Assembly (NCBI GenBank): GCA_905183005.1
Contig: CAJJDO010000037.1
Coordinates: forward strand, 121,140 to 185,139
Origin: Paramecium pentaurelia
Lineage: Eukaryota; Ciliophora; Oligohymenophorea; Peniculida; Parameciidae
DNA: 64,000 bases
Reading direction: 5' to 3'
Position numbers and translations under genes: made by a program
Shown here: positions 11,534 through 24,735 of the stretch, piece after piece
How the letters are laid out: every line of letters starts with the position of its first letter
Numbering within the stretch: the first letter of the stretch is position 1
The notes under the pieces: generated by a model
Seen by the model: only the letters and a program-made list of their open reading frames with translations
The model's database searches: none
What the model was told of the DNA's origin: nothing

Positions 11534-13690
11534 TCAATTGAGGTTCTGTAACTTTTACTAAAGTACTAATTAATATTTATTTTGGTATTATTTTTTTGCA
11601 GAATCTAGAGTTCCTTATTTTCTTGTACTACTAAATTATGTGGGACTCTCTTCAATAGGCAAAGTGTTAAATTAATTTCGATATCTATACTTTAATTATG
11701 CTGTTCTTGTTTAATGCAATGCTTGTTAAATATTTAATTAAGCAGGTACTATACATTGACTAGCCTTACGAGAATTCGAGAGAGAACGACTTAATTATTT
11801 AGGTGGTGATTTAGCTGAATTTTATGTTGTATTTTAAGTAGTATTATTAGTAGTATTTGTAGAGGGAGTCATACCAACATTACCATTACTAAGATCAGGT
11901 TTAACACGACTCTTTATAATTTTCATCTTCTCTTTACTTAATTTTGCTTATTGAGTTAATATGTGATTCATTAAAAACTCAACTCTTTATTTTATTTCCA
12001 ATGGTTATTATGATTTGGTTGGTTTTAAAAATAAACGACTTGGAGATCTTCCTGTATCTTCTTAATCTTCAACTTATGTTAATAAATGTCTATAATATAT
12101 ATATATATATAATACTTTTTGCTTGTTTTATTAGATGGTATTGTTTTTTATTGAGTATTAGCATGTTTAATTATAGATCCTGGACCATCAGGTATTTTAA
12201 TTACTATTACTACTTTATTAGCTAATGTAGCTTTATTATTAAATTAGTGTGGTCTTAATAATTTTGTTAAATGTGTAATTTCTTAATCTTCAGGTATCAT
12301 TTATTTATCTACACCATAGAGTTTCTTGTAAACTTAATAAATTTAATTAAAAATCTATGACATATGAGGAACATAAGTATAATAGATTTCGAGACTTTTA
12401 CATAACCAAATTTCAAGATTAGATCTATTATCAAAATTAGAATTAATAAATCTTAATTCTGTTGATATACTATAAAAACTTAATCCAGCAAGCATAATCA
12501 ATTCAAGTATTACTTCCTCTGTAACAACCATTTCAGGATTATTAATAGGATATAATTCTTCTATATCTACTTATGTCATTTACATTAAACCTAGAATTTA
12601 CATTTATAGCATAGGATGATTATCATTAAGATTTGGAAATAACTTATTATTCTAATTTATATTGTTGCTAATTGAAATCTATTCACTATATTTATCTAAG
12701 GATTAACTTCTACTTTGATAACTTCTAATAATTTAAGTATTTTTATCTTCAAATTATGATTATGGCATTGAACATTTAATAAGTGCTAATATTTCTTTGA
12801 ATACCATTTCAACAATCTAACTGTAAGATAACTTTTATGGTTGTTATGATGTTATAGTAGCAAGACTCATTTCTGAATTAGCTCTTTATTTTTTATTTAT
12901 TAAATTAGTTAGATTCATTTACTAACATAATTTGATAGTAGTTTCAAAGATAACCTTTAATTATTTTAATGCACTTTTTGCCAATTCTAAAGCTTATTTG
13001 TTTCTATTATATTAGTTTATAATATTACCTTCTGCTTTCTGAAAATAATAAAGTGCATTAAAAGATGATACGCAATCGCATAAGTTTATTTTATACAATT
13101 TTAGCTAGTAATTAGATATCAAGTGGTTGCTTTTTTAATTGTTTCCCTTTAATTTTGAGAATTTAATCACTATCAAGTAATAAATTGATCACTTCGTCTA
13201 TCAAACCATATTTTCTCAATGCTAATGCATAATTAATCTTATGAAATAAAACTGTTGTGTATTAGATTTATACCCTATAAAATAATGGTTGCTAATATAC
13301 TAATTCTAAGTAAAGTAATCCAATAATTATTATGCTCTTATATGATACTCTAATTATTCATTCTCTGGAATTTCTGACATTGCTATTCTAGTCAACTCAT
13401 TCATCACATGATCACTACATTCTGGCTTCAGATAAATAATCTCTTATGATTCTTCTTTCTAAAGTTGTTAATCATCACATAATTACTTGAATCATGAAAT
13501 TCTCTTTAGAACTAAAGTTTTCACGTATAAACACAATCTTTCTCTACAATAACTATTGTACAATAAATTAAGGTGATCTCTCTATTAATCTCTATTATTT
13601 CTTGAATGCCTCAAATTTTAGCATATTTTATATTAAATGAAAATTGATAACATCACTCCTAGATAGTATATTCTTCGTCTTAATCATCAT
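11534..13690 (-). CDS. Helical-repeat (TPR-like) protein with basic C-terminal tail
   Basis: The frame starts at ATG 13688-13690 and ends at TGA 11534-11536. With introns near 13480 (28 nt), 13270 (22 nt), 13015 (25 nt) and 12105 (26 nt) it encodes roughly 680 residues. The N-terminal half is helical with TPR-like spacing (for example HKINYALALRKYGLIDE and ALELAKSALKQL). The centre resembles a globular helical domain, and the last 200 residues are low-complexity, rich in Ser, Thr, Gln and Arg. I do not recognise a named family. It is divergently arranged with the S11 peptidase gene, 206 bp apart. Confidence 0.65.
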
Positions 13691-13896
13691 CCTCCAGATT
13701 ATAGACTATAAATACAAAATTCCCCTGTTCAAAAACTAAATAAATAAATTGACCTTACAAATAAATCTATCACAGAATCAATCAAAAGTACATAAATCAA
13801 TATAAATCACTAATAGAAAAGATTCAGTTACGTAAGATATCTTAAATCTCCTCATATTAACATTATGATCCAATTAATTTTCCTTAATCCAATACT

Positions 13897-14900
13897 ATGT
13901 CAATTGACACAAAATAATTCCACATATTCACTAAGAAAAATTCTAGAGCAAATACTTGTATTTAATAGCTCAGTTACACTTCTGATTATTCTATTAATCA
14001 TTAAAAACAAAAAAAACCTTAACAACCTTAAACAGCCATTAAAAGAAACAAAAGAGTTTCACCTATACATATTCCATTATGTCCTTCTAATCCTTTTGGT
14101 CCACCTATTACTGCATAGAGTTGGTGTATTATAAATGGAAAAGATGGATCTATGTTAGCTGGTTATAATGAAAAACTTAAAAGTTAAATAGCATCCATAA
14201 CTAAAATTATGACTTGTTGGTTATCTCTTAAATTCATCTCATTAATATCATTAGATTTAGATAATACTTATTTTACAGTACCAGAAGCAGTATTAAACTA
14301 TTTCTATATAGGCAGAAATAATAGGTGGTACTTCTGCATAATTATAAAATGGAGATTAATTAAATATAAGAGATCTTCTTTATGGACTTATGCTTCCTTC
14401 AGGAAATGATGCTGCCATTACATTAAAATACAATTTTGAATAAAATATAGGAATCAACTTTATAGATGAAATGAATAATTGTGCAAAAGAATTTGGTCTA
14501 AAATCAACATAATATATGAATCCACATGGTATTATAACTATAATATTAATTAGGTTTATATCATAAATTTAATTACTCTTCTGCTTTAGATATTGGAATT
14601 TTATGTTATTAAACATTATAAAATGAACATTTTGCTAATATTGTTAAAACTAAAATATATTTTAGTGAAATAATAGACAAATTTGGTAACATTAAAGAAA
14701 TACTTTGGGAAAATACAAATAAATTATTAGATAATGGATTTCAAGGAGTTAAAACAGGTCAAACAAAAGAAGCTGGACCTTGTGTTGTAGAATATTATTA
14801 GGATAATAATAATTCATATATAATTGTATTATTAAATTGTAAATCTACTGATTAAAGATGGGATGATACAATTAAATTATTAGAATGGATAAAATAATGA
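13897..14900 (+). CDS. D-Ala-D-Ala carboxypeptidase-like serine peptidase (S11 family)
   Basis: With introns of 22 nt (near 14292) and 25 nt (near 14530) the product is about 318 residues. It has all three penicillin-binding catalytic motifs in order: SITK (the SxxK nucleophile block), SGN and KTG. Intervening blocks also fit the family (GLMLPSGNDAA, MNPHG, LLDNGFQGVKTG). Bacterial members trim peptidoglycan side chains; a ciliate has no peptidoglycan, so the natural substrate is unknown. It could act on ingested bacterial wall, or have a new role. An N-terminal stretch of about 75 residues is low-complexity, with no clear signal peptide. The tiny introns argue that this is a resident nuclear gene rather than contamination. 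Confidence 0.88.
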
Positions 14901-15015
14901 ATATTAATATTCTATATTCTCCTTATTAAATTTATACTATATTTATAGATTTATATATTAATCATTTTCTTTTGTTAAAATAAAATAATTGTTCTTGAAT
15001 ATTTTTATATTAATT

Positions 15016-17167
15016 ATGATTAATTTTGGTGATTAAGTGGGACATAAATTATTTTGTTATGATTCCTTTATTTACACTTATTCTGGTGAAGATTTGTTGA
15101 TATTAGAAAAAGATACAATGAAAATGAATAATAGAATCAATGTAGGTGAATAAATTTAAACAATTGCTATTAATGGAGACATATATGTATTGACTTATAA
15201 TTCTTAATTTCTTGTTTATTCTGTAGATGGGAAATAATTATAGAGTAAATAACATAAAGGAAAGGTATTTCAATATGTTTGTTTTCATAATGATCATTTT
15301 ATTGCTTATGATGGAAATAATATTGTTAGAGTAGGAACCACTTGTTCTAAAATATATGATGCATAATAATTTACTAATATAAATTATATTCAATATTCAA
15401 AATACAAAGAATTATTAATTATAGCAGATGATAAATAAATTCATGTTATTAGTAATGAAGATAAAATTCTTAAAAAATTTGGACTTTCAATTACTATTAT
15501 GTAATTAGATGATGATTAAGATCTTTTAGCTTGTGGATTAAGTAATGGTTAATTAATATTATTGTAATTTTCAACTGGTATTATTGTTTAATAAGATCAT
15601 TGGCATGCTCATTAAATTAATACATTAATATTTGCAGGAGCATCACTATATTCTGCTGGTTAGGAAGGTGTCATAGTATAATGGCATTTGAGAGTTGCTA
15701 GAAAGGCATTCTTTCCAAGATAAGGAGGTGAAATTATAGCTATGTGTAATACTGATGATAATCTTATTATTAATATAAAAGGAATCAATTAAATTAAATA
15801 GATTTCCTTAATGGGTTAGAATTAATTACCATTTTATTAAGGAATTCATCATGTTTAACCTAATAGTTTCATTACTTATTAAAATAAATTAATTACTTAA
15901 GGAATAAATGGAACTTTATAAGTTATTAATCCTACATAAGGTATTTTATTACATACAATTCCAATATATTAAAGAAATTATATATCTGATATTGAAGATT
16001 CATATAAAAGAGATAAAACCATCATTAATTAAGTAGTAGTATTTGTTTAATTTGTAGTTTGCAATGTTAGATAGATTTTTAATTGTTGTTTTAAGTTCTG
16101 AATTTAAGTAAACACTTTCAATTTTCGAAAATATTAATAATTTTGAATTTAATCTATTAACAACAATTGATTATGAAATTGAAGGAATGGATATAGGTCA
16201 TAATTCAATAATAACTTGGGGAAATGAAGAAATTAGATTATGGAAATAAATTAAGTAAAATAAAGGTTAATTTAATTGGAATTGTGTATTTAGAGGTAAT
16301 GGATATAAAGGAATAAATATATTAACAAGTTATATTAAAGATGAATAAACTATTATAATAGTTACATCTATTAGTATATTACATATTAATATAAAAAATA
16401 ATAATATTATTAAAGAGTAACCTTTAGATTAAACATTCCCTGAAATTGCTCATATTTATTAATTTGGTGTTTTAGTTTGTAATGGTGGAACAATTACTAT
16501 TTATTAGGATATCAAAAAATAAATTGTAACCTAATTTGGTAAAGCAAAATCAATTAGTAAAATTAATGATAATTTAATTGCTATTTAATATCATAATGAA
16601 TAGGCATTAATTGTAGATCTTAAATAATCTAAAATTCTTCATGGAATTACTTCTCAAAAATTAGTCTCAGCAACTATAAATGGCAGGTTTATTATATTCA
16701 TCTAATATTATTAGAACTCTTTTATATTCATATATCAACCATAATAATTATTATAAATTTGTAACTGTTCTAAGTACAGAAAGAAAGGCTTCATTAATGA
16801 TGGATGAATAAGAAACCGCTCATTTTGAACAACCTGAATAACATGAAAAACCAATCATTGAAGATGCAGCACCACTCGATCCAAATGTTTATAGACGTTT
16901 ATAATTAGCTAAATAAGCAAGATAAATGTAATATTTTTATTTATTTTAAGAAAAGAACTCAACATAAAAGAATTTTTAATCCCTTAATCATAAATGTTGC
17001 CATCTTTGACATTTTTGACTGAAAGAGTTATTGATGTGTTAAAATAAGATCTAAATGATTAACAAAAATATCAATCATATGGAATTGATCTAAATCAAGA
17101 AGAATAAGAGTGTAATCAATAACAAACTTCGATATAATTACATCAATTAAAAAAATTGTTTAAATGA
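15016..17167 (+). CDS. WD40 beta-propeller protein, WDR75/Utp17-like
   Basis: The product of about 690 residues contains repeated beta-propeller blades. The block HINTLIFAGASLYSAGQEGVIVQWHL-like followed by a KAFFPR segment matches the middle of WDR75/Nan1 (Utp17), a subunit of the small-subunit processome that assembles on pre-ribosomal RNA in the nucleolus. Three introns are needed, near 16030, 16685 (28 nt) and 16928 (23 nt). The C-terminus holds the motif LPSLTFLTERV and a Gln-rich end at TGA 17165-17167. The WD40 fold is secure; assignment to WDR75 rests on a short recognisable pattern. Confidence 0.7.
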
Positions 17168-17638
17168 AAATATATGTTAATATGTTAGACCTGTATATAT
17201 ATATATATTATGATCAAATGAATTAGGATTTCATCCACTTTTACTAATTCTATTTATAAATATTAATTGTTTTTATAAATTTCAAATGTGAATTTTTTAT
17301 TATTAAATTAATATTTATTACTAATAACTATAATGATAAATCATTAAAATTTTCATCAATAATTGTTGTTGAAAATAGTTCCTCTTTTTAACTAATAATT
17401 TTAATTACATATTTATGAAAAAAGAAAAACTAATTTCCTTTGATATTCTCAAGTTAAGTTTAATTGTTTATTATCATATTAAAATAATAATTATGAATAT
17501 ATATTCAATAAGTAAAATAATAAGTATTTATCAAAGAATTTAGATTCAGAATGTTCTACTAAAGCTATAGATTGTTAGATGTAATTTACTAGAATTTAAT
17601 TCATAAATATTAATATGTGTATCACAGATTACTTTAGT
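17168..17638. other. Intergenic spacer between convergent genes
   Basis: About 470 bp of AT-rich sequence lies between the 3' ends of the WD40 gene and the giant low-complexity gene. A short TA run occurs near 17195. No coding or RNA signal is seen. Confidence 0.4.
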
Positions 17639-20600
17639 TCATTTTTATATTGTAATCTCAATTTCTATGATTTCTTCATTATCTACCACTAAAAAATTAC
17701 TGTTTAAGTTGTCTCTATATGTAACTTAAATCTATTGCAAATAATTCTTTGCCAAAAAGTTTTCTAAGACTTTTTCATATATTTATGGATTCAAATCCAA
17801 TTACATATTTTCTATTCCATTAGATTATACATTCAATTTATATGGAATAGATTATCCAGGATATAAGATACTACCATATTAAGAGTAATCAAAATCATTT
17901 GAAATCTTAATATATTATTCTACTACAGTAAATCCATTATAGTTTTCTTAATTTTTGATTGCTGCATTCAAACTAAAATTCATAAATTTATGTTAGTTCA
18001 AATCAACTTTCATTTAAGCAAAATTAGCTCTAATCTAGTTAAAATATTAATAATTTAAATTACTTTTTAAGGAATCCTTAAAAATTAAGAATTCTTAGGG
18101 AATGTTTGATTATTATAATAGCTAAGAATTTCTTCTAAATTTTCAATTTCAAATTAATCTCCAAATGTGAGACAAACTTATTATTCTTTATTAAATGATG
18201 TATATATCTTAGAGTTTTTGAAATGATATTGTACAGTGTTCAAAAGATTTTAAAAATGCCTCCTTTAATAATTAATTAATTTTTATACTTTAATCCATAT
18301 GCTATTCCTATTAGATACCAATTATCATCATTTATTTCATATACAACATCACTTTAACATAATTAACACAAATTAATAGTGTAATTATTTAAATCACATT
18401 CTTTAATCTCTTATTTAATAGCTTCAAATAAATCTTAAGATTATAATGAAATCTTATTTTATTATTATTCTAATTATTATTATTAAAATATTTACTTTCT
18501 GTTAATTAAAAGAAATTTAAATCAGTATTTTTGACATGTTTATTATTACTTCTTAATTATTTTTATCCTTATCTCTCTTCCTTTTCAACTTTTGATAGAA
18601 TCTATTAAAATGAAAATTCCGTATCAATTTATTAATTTAATATTTAGATTTATGATTATTATTTTTGTAAATGAATAAAATTATCTCCTTTTATAGGTTT
18701 ACTATCTAAAATAACTTAATTATTTTATTATTTAGTAGCCATCTTATATTTTTATTTATTTAATAATTATTAATTTTGTAATTCAATCAATTATTATTAT
18801 TATTTTAAAATTTCTTATTATTATTTTTATTATATTAATTTCTACTAAAATTATTCTTCTTCTAACTTTCTTTATTTTTCTTACTTAGCTTTTAATTTTC
18901 TTCTTTTTTTCTCTTAATCCTATTATTATTGTTATTTCTTTTAAGACATAAATATTTTAAACTATTTTTCATCTAAATCTATCTCATTTTCTTCTACTTC
19001 CAAAAAACTATTTTATTTTCTCTTTTAATGGATTAATTTATTCTGTTAAATTGATTATTCTTATTTTTTATCTAATAAATTCTTTGATTATATTTTAATT
19101 GTATCATCAGTTTTCATGTCTTATTATAATTATGAAATTGAATGAAGTTTATTGCCTGTAAGAATATTTGATTTATCTTGATTATGTTTTTAAACTATTT
19201 CTTCAGATTTTAATTGCAATTCATTATTCATTTAATCTATTTATTATTAATCATCATTATTTATATCTAATTAATTAGAAATATCAGATTAAACAACTTC
19301 ATTATCAACTTTTAGATCAATTTAATAAGTTGTATTTTAATTTTCTACTTAATCTACAGGAATTAATAAAGGAGTATCATCTTCCTAATTTTAAATCTTT
19401 TATTGATTTAATTATTAATCTAATTCATTATCTAAATGATTATCAATTTCATTTGAATTTTCTATTTGATTATCTAAATACATAGATTAATCTTTTTATT
19501 CAGTATATTCTAATTAATCTGGCTTAGAATTCTTTTCTTCTATTATTTCATTATCTTTTTAGATATTATTCTAATCATTAAATGCTTCCTAATCTTTTAC
19601 TTAGTTGTTTAATGTATTTAACTCTTCATCTGTAGTATTTAATAAATTATCTGATGAAATTTCTTAAGTTATTTAGATCTATGGTTATTATTAAATATCT
19701 TGATGGTTTAAATCACTTTATTCATCAATTGATAATATTGGTACTGATTATTGAATCACTTATTCTTATTAATCATTTATAATTTAAGTTATGTAATCAT
19801 TTTTATGATATAATTCACTACTTTATGAATAATTAGAAGCTTTCTATTCAGATTTTTCTTCATTTTTATGTTGTAATCTTTGATATTCATCAATATTAAA
19901 CCCATTTTCTAGTGTTTCATCTTGTAATTAAATACTACCATCAGCTGGTTTAATTTCTAATGGTTCAATTTTTTCTTCTTTTTTAACAGTCTATTCTACT
20001 TAGCTTTCATTTTATTATTAATCAATTTGATTTTATAAGGGTATATCATCTGTTTAAACATTTAAATCTTCTTGTAATGCTTCTTACATAGGTTATACTT
20101 CTAAAGTATCTTCTTATTTTAATTTTTCATCTTAAAATTCTTATTATTCATTCTATCCTTATTCAAAATCTTATAATTAATTTTAATCTTAATCAATTTA
20201 TTTTTAAACTTCTTCAATTTCTTATTATTCTTATTCTTTTTGATTAATCAACAGTTTCTCTTCTTCTTATAATTCATTAAGTTTTTTCTCATCTTCTAAT
20301 TCTTTTTATTCTAATTCTTATTTTATTTTTTCTTCTTCTTCAATCATATCTTCAACTTATCTCTTCTTTTTTAATTTTTCAGCTTCTTACACATCTTCAA
20401 GATAATCTGAATTTTCTACATTATTTTCCATCACAAAACCTTCTGATAATTTATTTTCCACTTTCTACTCATTTTCAATTTCATTATTCTCTAATTAATT
20501 GATTGTTACTTCTTATTCATTTTCTTATTTTTATTGGTCAATAATTATTTATTCATTTTAATTATCACCATTTTATTCATCTATTTATTCATTTTAAGTT

Positions 20601-20650
20601 TAATTATTTAATTCTTATTATTCATTATCTGCTTAATCATCTACTTATTC

Positions 20651-20725
<75 letters not shown>

Positions 20726-22522
20726 TTATTCTTCTTTTTATTATTCTATTTAGTCTTATATTTGATTATCTACTTAAAATTATTTATTTTGAATTTAATC
20801 ATCAAATTCTTAATCTTGAGTTTTATCATCAAATTTTTATTATTAATCTTGAGTTTAATCTTCAAATACTTATTATTCATCTTATGTTTAATTATCAACT
20901 TCTTTTTATTCATTTTACACTGAATTATCAAAATCTTATTATTAATCATAGGTTTAATTATCAAAATCTTATTATTTATCTTATGTTTAATTATCAAAAT
21001 TTTGAGCTTAAATATCTAATTCTAACTATTAATCTTATGTTTATTAATCAATTTATTATTATTCATCTTAACCTTAATTATCTTATAATTATTATTCATC
21101 TTAAACTTTATTATCTTATTATTATTATTCATCTTAAGTTTAATTATCTACTTATTATTATAAATCTTAAACCTTATTACCTTATTACTATTATTCATTC
21201 AAAACTTATTCTACTTCAAGTTGTTATGGGTCCGATACTTAAAATTCTTATTGAATTTCTTAATTCATTTAATCATTATTAATATTATCTATCTCTTATT
21301 CATAATTTTGATTGGTAATACTAGACTATGATTAATCCTCAGTAGAATTAATTTACTCTTCTTTAAGTATTTATTATTAATTTAGATCCTAATCTTAAAT
21401 AGTATTATCTTCTGAATCTTATTAAAGACTTTAAGATTCATTATCAATCAATGATTTATCTTACTAAATTTAAGGATAAATATTTGAATCTATTTCAGAT
21501 TCATTTTATTATTATTAAACACTTTCATCATTAGTATTTTCATCTGAATTTCTATTATCCTCATTATCTTATTCTTATAAATTAATAGAATTATCATTAA
21601 ATTAAGAAGATTAATTTTAATTTAATTCATTGTCTATATTTTACTATTAATTTATATTTTGATTTTAGTGTATATCTTCAACATCTACTTATTGTAATTC
21701 TATTTCAACTTCTTGTGTCTATATTTATAATTTATCTTATTCAACTTATTATTTAAGTTATTATTCTTTTCTTTCTTCTGCTTTTTTATTTAAGAGTTTT
21801 CTTAAAGGATTCTCAGGTACTGTTTTTATGTTTGATTCTTATTGATTTTCTTCTTTTTCTTATTAAGTTTCTTATATTTCATTTGATTATTTCAATTTTT
21901 TGAATTCTTCAATTTTTTTGATTAATGTAGTTTTACCAATATTCTAATCATTAATTTATTCTTGATTATTTGTTTCTTATTTAATTTAGATTGCAGCTAC
22001 AATTGATTGTTATTATACTTATTTCTTTTTCATTTCTAATTTTTCTCTTAATGTCATTTTCTTTTCAATTTATTAATTAGTTTCTATATTAGTTTCTATT
22101 TTAATCTATTGTTTAGTTTCATCATCTTTTATAAAATACTTTTTAAATTTTCCTAATTTTTCAGGATCAGTCTAAAGTTCAGTTTCTTTAATATTTTCAT
22201 TTTATGGTTCTAATCCATCACTTAATTCTTATAAATATGATTAAATCTCAATTTCTTTATGTTCTGGTTCTACTATATTTATTTCTTCATCTTCAACTTT
22301 ACCTGATCTTACATTTTTATAAAATTCTCTAAATGAAACTTCACTCTTAATATCTTCTTCATTATTCTCAAAATAAGGCTTTTATTATTTTAATTATTCA
22401 GTGGCTTTCTTATATATTAAGTCTTCTGTTCTTAGATCAGATTCCTCCTTGAATTTTGGTTGCATTTGATTCAATAAGCTAAGTGCTTCAGATCTAAGAT
22501 TAGATACTAACATACCCTGCAT
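17639..22522 (-). CDS. Giant Gln/Asn/acidic low-complexity protein with C-terminal folded region
   Basis: One frame runs from ATG 22520-22522 to TGA 17639-17641, encoding about 1,590 residues. The N-terminal 150 residues are acidic and helical. A central region (about 19100-21900) is almost entirely Gln, Asp, Asn, Glu, Ser and Leu, with tandem degenerate units of 8-10 residues built on Asp-Asn-Gln-x-Gln-Asp-x-Gln-Gln (20780-21200) and a pure TAA-coded polyglutamine tract. The last about 270 residues are of normal complexity, with a CxxC (LCQLC near 18360) and at least three introns of 26-29 nt (near 18480, 18270 and 18030). The distribution of introns, all in the ordered tail, supports a genuine gene. 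No family is recognised. Confidence 0.7.
20651..20723. repeat. Microsatellite (TTA/TAA)n coding polyglutamine
   Basis: A perfect trinucleotide run of about 24 units lies in frame within the giant low-complexity gene. On the coding strand each unit is TAA, which is glutamine in this code, so the repeat encodes a homopolymeric Gln tract. Under the standard code it would be a string of stop codons. Length polymorphism is likely. Confidence 0.95.
20780..21200. repeat. Degenerate tandem repeat array inside the low-complexity gene
   Basis: Imperfect units of about 24-45 bp recur, recognisable on the + strand by repeated TTTAATTATC and TTATTATTCATCTTA blocks. On the coding (minus) strand they give repeating Asp-Asn-Gln-Thr-Gln-Asp-Glu-Gln-Gln peptides. 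The periodicity also produces spurious long frames on both strands. Confidence 0.85.
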
Positions 22523-22646
22523 AATTAATATAAATTAACATACATAATAGTAGGCTTGTTCTAAGAGTATGCATTATACGTTTTATAATTATATAATATA
22601 TATTGACAATATAAAAATAAAAAAACTATAATTTTGTCTTGTTCAA

Positions 22647-23966
22647 TCAGTCTAGTAATTCCACTTTTGAATTTTTAATAGGAGCCTTGAAAATCCTTTA
22701 AGCATAAATTAGTGAAACAATATTTAATATTAACATGGTCATTACTACATAGACCATAGCTTATAAATTAGATTTACTCAATAATAAAGAAATACTAGAT
22801 GTAAGGGCTATTCCTAAGCACTAAAATAATTACAAACTTATACTATTAATATATCATTTGCAACAAAATAATAACTTTTATCAGATACTAATACACCTAT
22901 TATCATAGCAGCCAATGATTCTGTTCCTGTAAATACAATTCCACAAAAAAATCCAGTAATATATGTTGTATTCAGTATTTTCCAATAATATGAAGTGATT
23001 GCTAAAATTACAAATATTATTGCGAAGAAAACTTAAGACCATCCTACAATAAATAAATTAGTCTTTTAAGATAATTTTCCTGCTCCTATACCACCTAACA
23101 TCATTCCAATACCTCCAATTAAATAAAGTAGAAAAGTATGCTCATTTATTGTAATTCCACCTTACACATGTTTTAAAAGAGAAGGTAAAAATGTGAAATA
23201 ACAACCTTACAGCATACTACAAAATATTAAAAATGGGATAAATGCTTAATAATCCTTATTATTAAATGCATTCTTTAATTATGTAATTTGTTGTTTGAAC
23301 ATATTTTAAAATGATTATTTAACTATCTAAGTTCTATCTCTTAAGTCTTTTACTCTAAATAGAAATAATTATGTAATTGCTAAACCAACTATTAAAATTG
23401 AATAATAATAAAATGGTTCTATTTTTGTTGAAGTAAAATAACCAATTGTATTACCAGAAAAGCTTGATATAGAATATATTGAATAACCAATACCAAAATA
23501 ATATGATTTATTCTATGGATTTGAAATTGAATTGATGTAAATAGGATAACCTACAAAAAATAAACATGATGCCACTCCTCCTAATAAAGTTTCAATTGCA
23601 ATAGCTATTGTTAATGTACTTATATTGCAATAAAATAAATCAGCTTATTAACATGAAGATACAACAAAAGCTCCTAATAAAAATGCAAAAGCATTAAAAC
23701 TTCCTAAATATAGAATAGTGCTCATTGATAATCTTTAGATAATTGCATCCATAAACAACAAAGCAATAGGGGATATAAAATAATTTATTGTAAATTACAT
23801 TGAATACAGGTAAGTTAGTCCTTACTGTATATAAGATAAACAATACCGAATTATAAATATTATAAGAAATGCTCTTTCCTGCATTTTGAAAAGTGTAACA
23901 AAGCATAATAATTGTTGTACAATAAAGTAATTTATAGAAATTCTGATATTTTGGTTAGAGTTCCAT
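22647..23966 (-). CDS. UNC-93/MFS-like multi-pass transporter
   Basis: The product has about 11-12 membrane spans and begins at ATG 23964-23966 (MELQPKYQNFYKLLYC), just before the first span, as expected for UNC-93-type major-facilitator proteins. The motif TFQNAGKSIS after the first helix and the pseudo-duplicated halves fit this family. Introns of about 22-23 nt lie near 23835 and 22835. It ends at TGA 22647-22649. Family members are transporters or channel regulators in plasma or endosomal membranes; the substrate is unknown. A separate short frame, 24045-24185, lies upstream and does not join cleanly, so I left it out of the gene. Confidence 0.75.
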
Positions 23967-24044
23967 TAAAATTATTTGAGGCAATTGTAAAATTAAATAT
24001 AAGAAAAGAAATCTATATATATATATAAATATATATAATAATAA

Positions 24045-24185
24045 TCATAATTCTTTTTTTGATCTAAATAAAACCAAGTGGAATTCTGAATTATCATCAT
24101 TAATATTTTCATTATCTTTATTTAATGAGATTAATTAAGGATCATCTTTTTTTGCATAAGAAATTATTTTATACTTATTTTTCAT
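24045..24185 (-). other. Short open frame upstream of the transporter gene
   Basis: Forty-six codons from ATG 24183-24185 to TGA 24045-24047 give a hydrophilic Asp/Asn/Lys-rich peptide. It could be an N-terminal cytoplasmic exon of the UNC-93-like gene with an unrecognised junction, a small upstream ORF, or chance. Confidence 0.2.
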
Positions 24186-24212
24186 AACTATATTTTTGTT
24201 ATAACAAATGTT

Positions 24213-24735
24213 ATGATTTACAAGAGGCATAATATCAGTTTGACTATTCTACAAATAGAGAATCTTTTCTTTTGATTGGAGATCAATCTATTTATCATTT
24301 TAATAATTTTAATGAAAAGTTTCCTGTTTTATTTTTTTATGTAAATGTCTAGGAGAAAGGAAGAATTTAGTATTTAAAAAAATATCTCTTTAACTTTAAT
24401 TCTTATTTTAACTTTAGTTTTATCTATATGATTAAGAATGCAATCGTTCTAAAGGGTTTGATTATTGTTTTAAGATACCATGTTAAAAAAGAGTATTTTT
24501 TTGAATATTTCGAGTAGGTCTTCTGTTTTTATAATTGAAGAAATGGTTATATGTTTGACGATCAATTTTAGAATTGCCTTCAATCTCATATATAAATTAT
24601 TAATCTTTCTATTATGATTTGTTCGTTAATGAGAAATTTTATATCTTTCTATTAGTAGATGGAAGTGTTTCCATTTTTTTATATCTAGGTGATATCTATG
24701 TTTTGAGATCAAAGAATTTGTAATATTCATTTTGA
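24213..24735 (+). CDS. Small hypothetical protein, exon structure unresolved
   Basis: Starting at ATG 24213, a 21-nt intron near 24238 leads into a natural-looking frame of about 80 residues (for example FPVLFFYVNVQEKG and YMIKNAIVLKGLIIVLRYH). A second good stretch in another frame (about 24610-24735, YYDLFVNEKFYIFLLVDGS) ends at TGA 24733-24735. Joining the two needs one or two further introns between about 24500 and 24580, and I could not choose among the candidates. The gene is divergent from the transporter. Function is unknown. Confidence 0.4.

Noticed and set aside
13865..14134. 89-codon hydrophobic frame that looks like a small membrane protein
   Set aside because: It overlaps the N-terminal part of the S11 peptidase in another frame, and the peptidase motifs fix the true frame.
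20884..21282. 132-codon plus-strand hydrophobic frame, and the 75-codon minus frame at 20770-20997
   Set aside because: Both are produced by the tandem repeats of the low-complexity gene read in wrong frames; composition is only Asn, Ile, Leu, Lys and Tyr.
22930..22960. Homopolymer frameshift in the UNC-93-like gene
   Set aside because: On recounting, the A run is seven bases long, which keeps the frame open.
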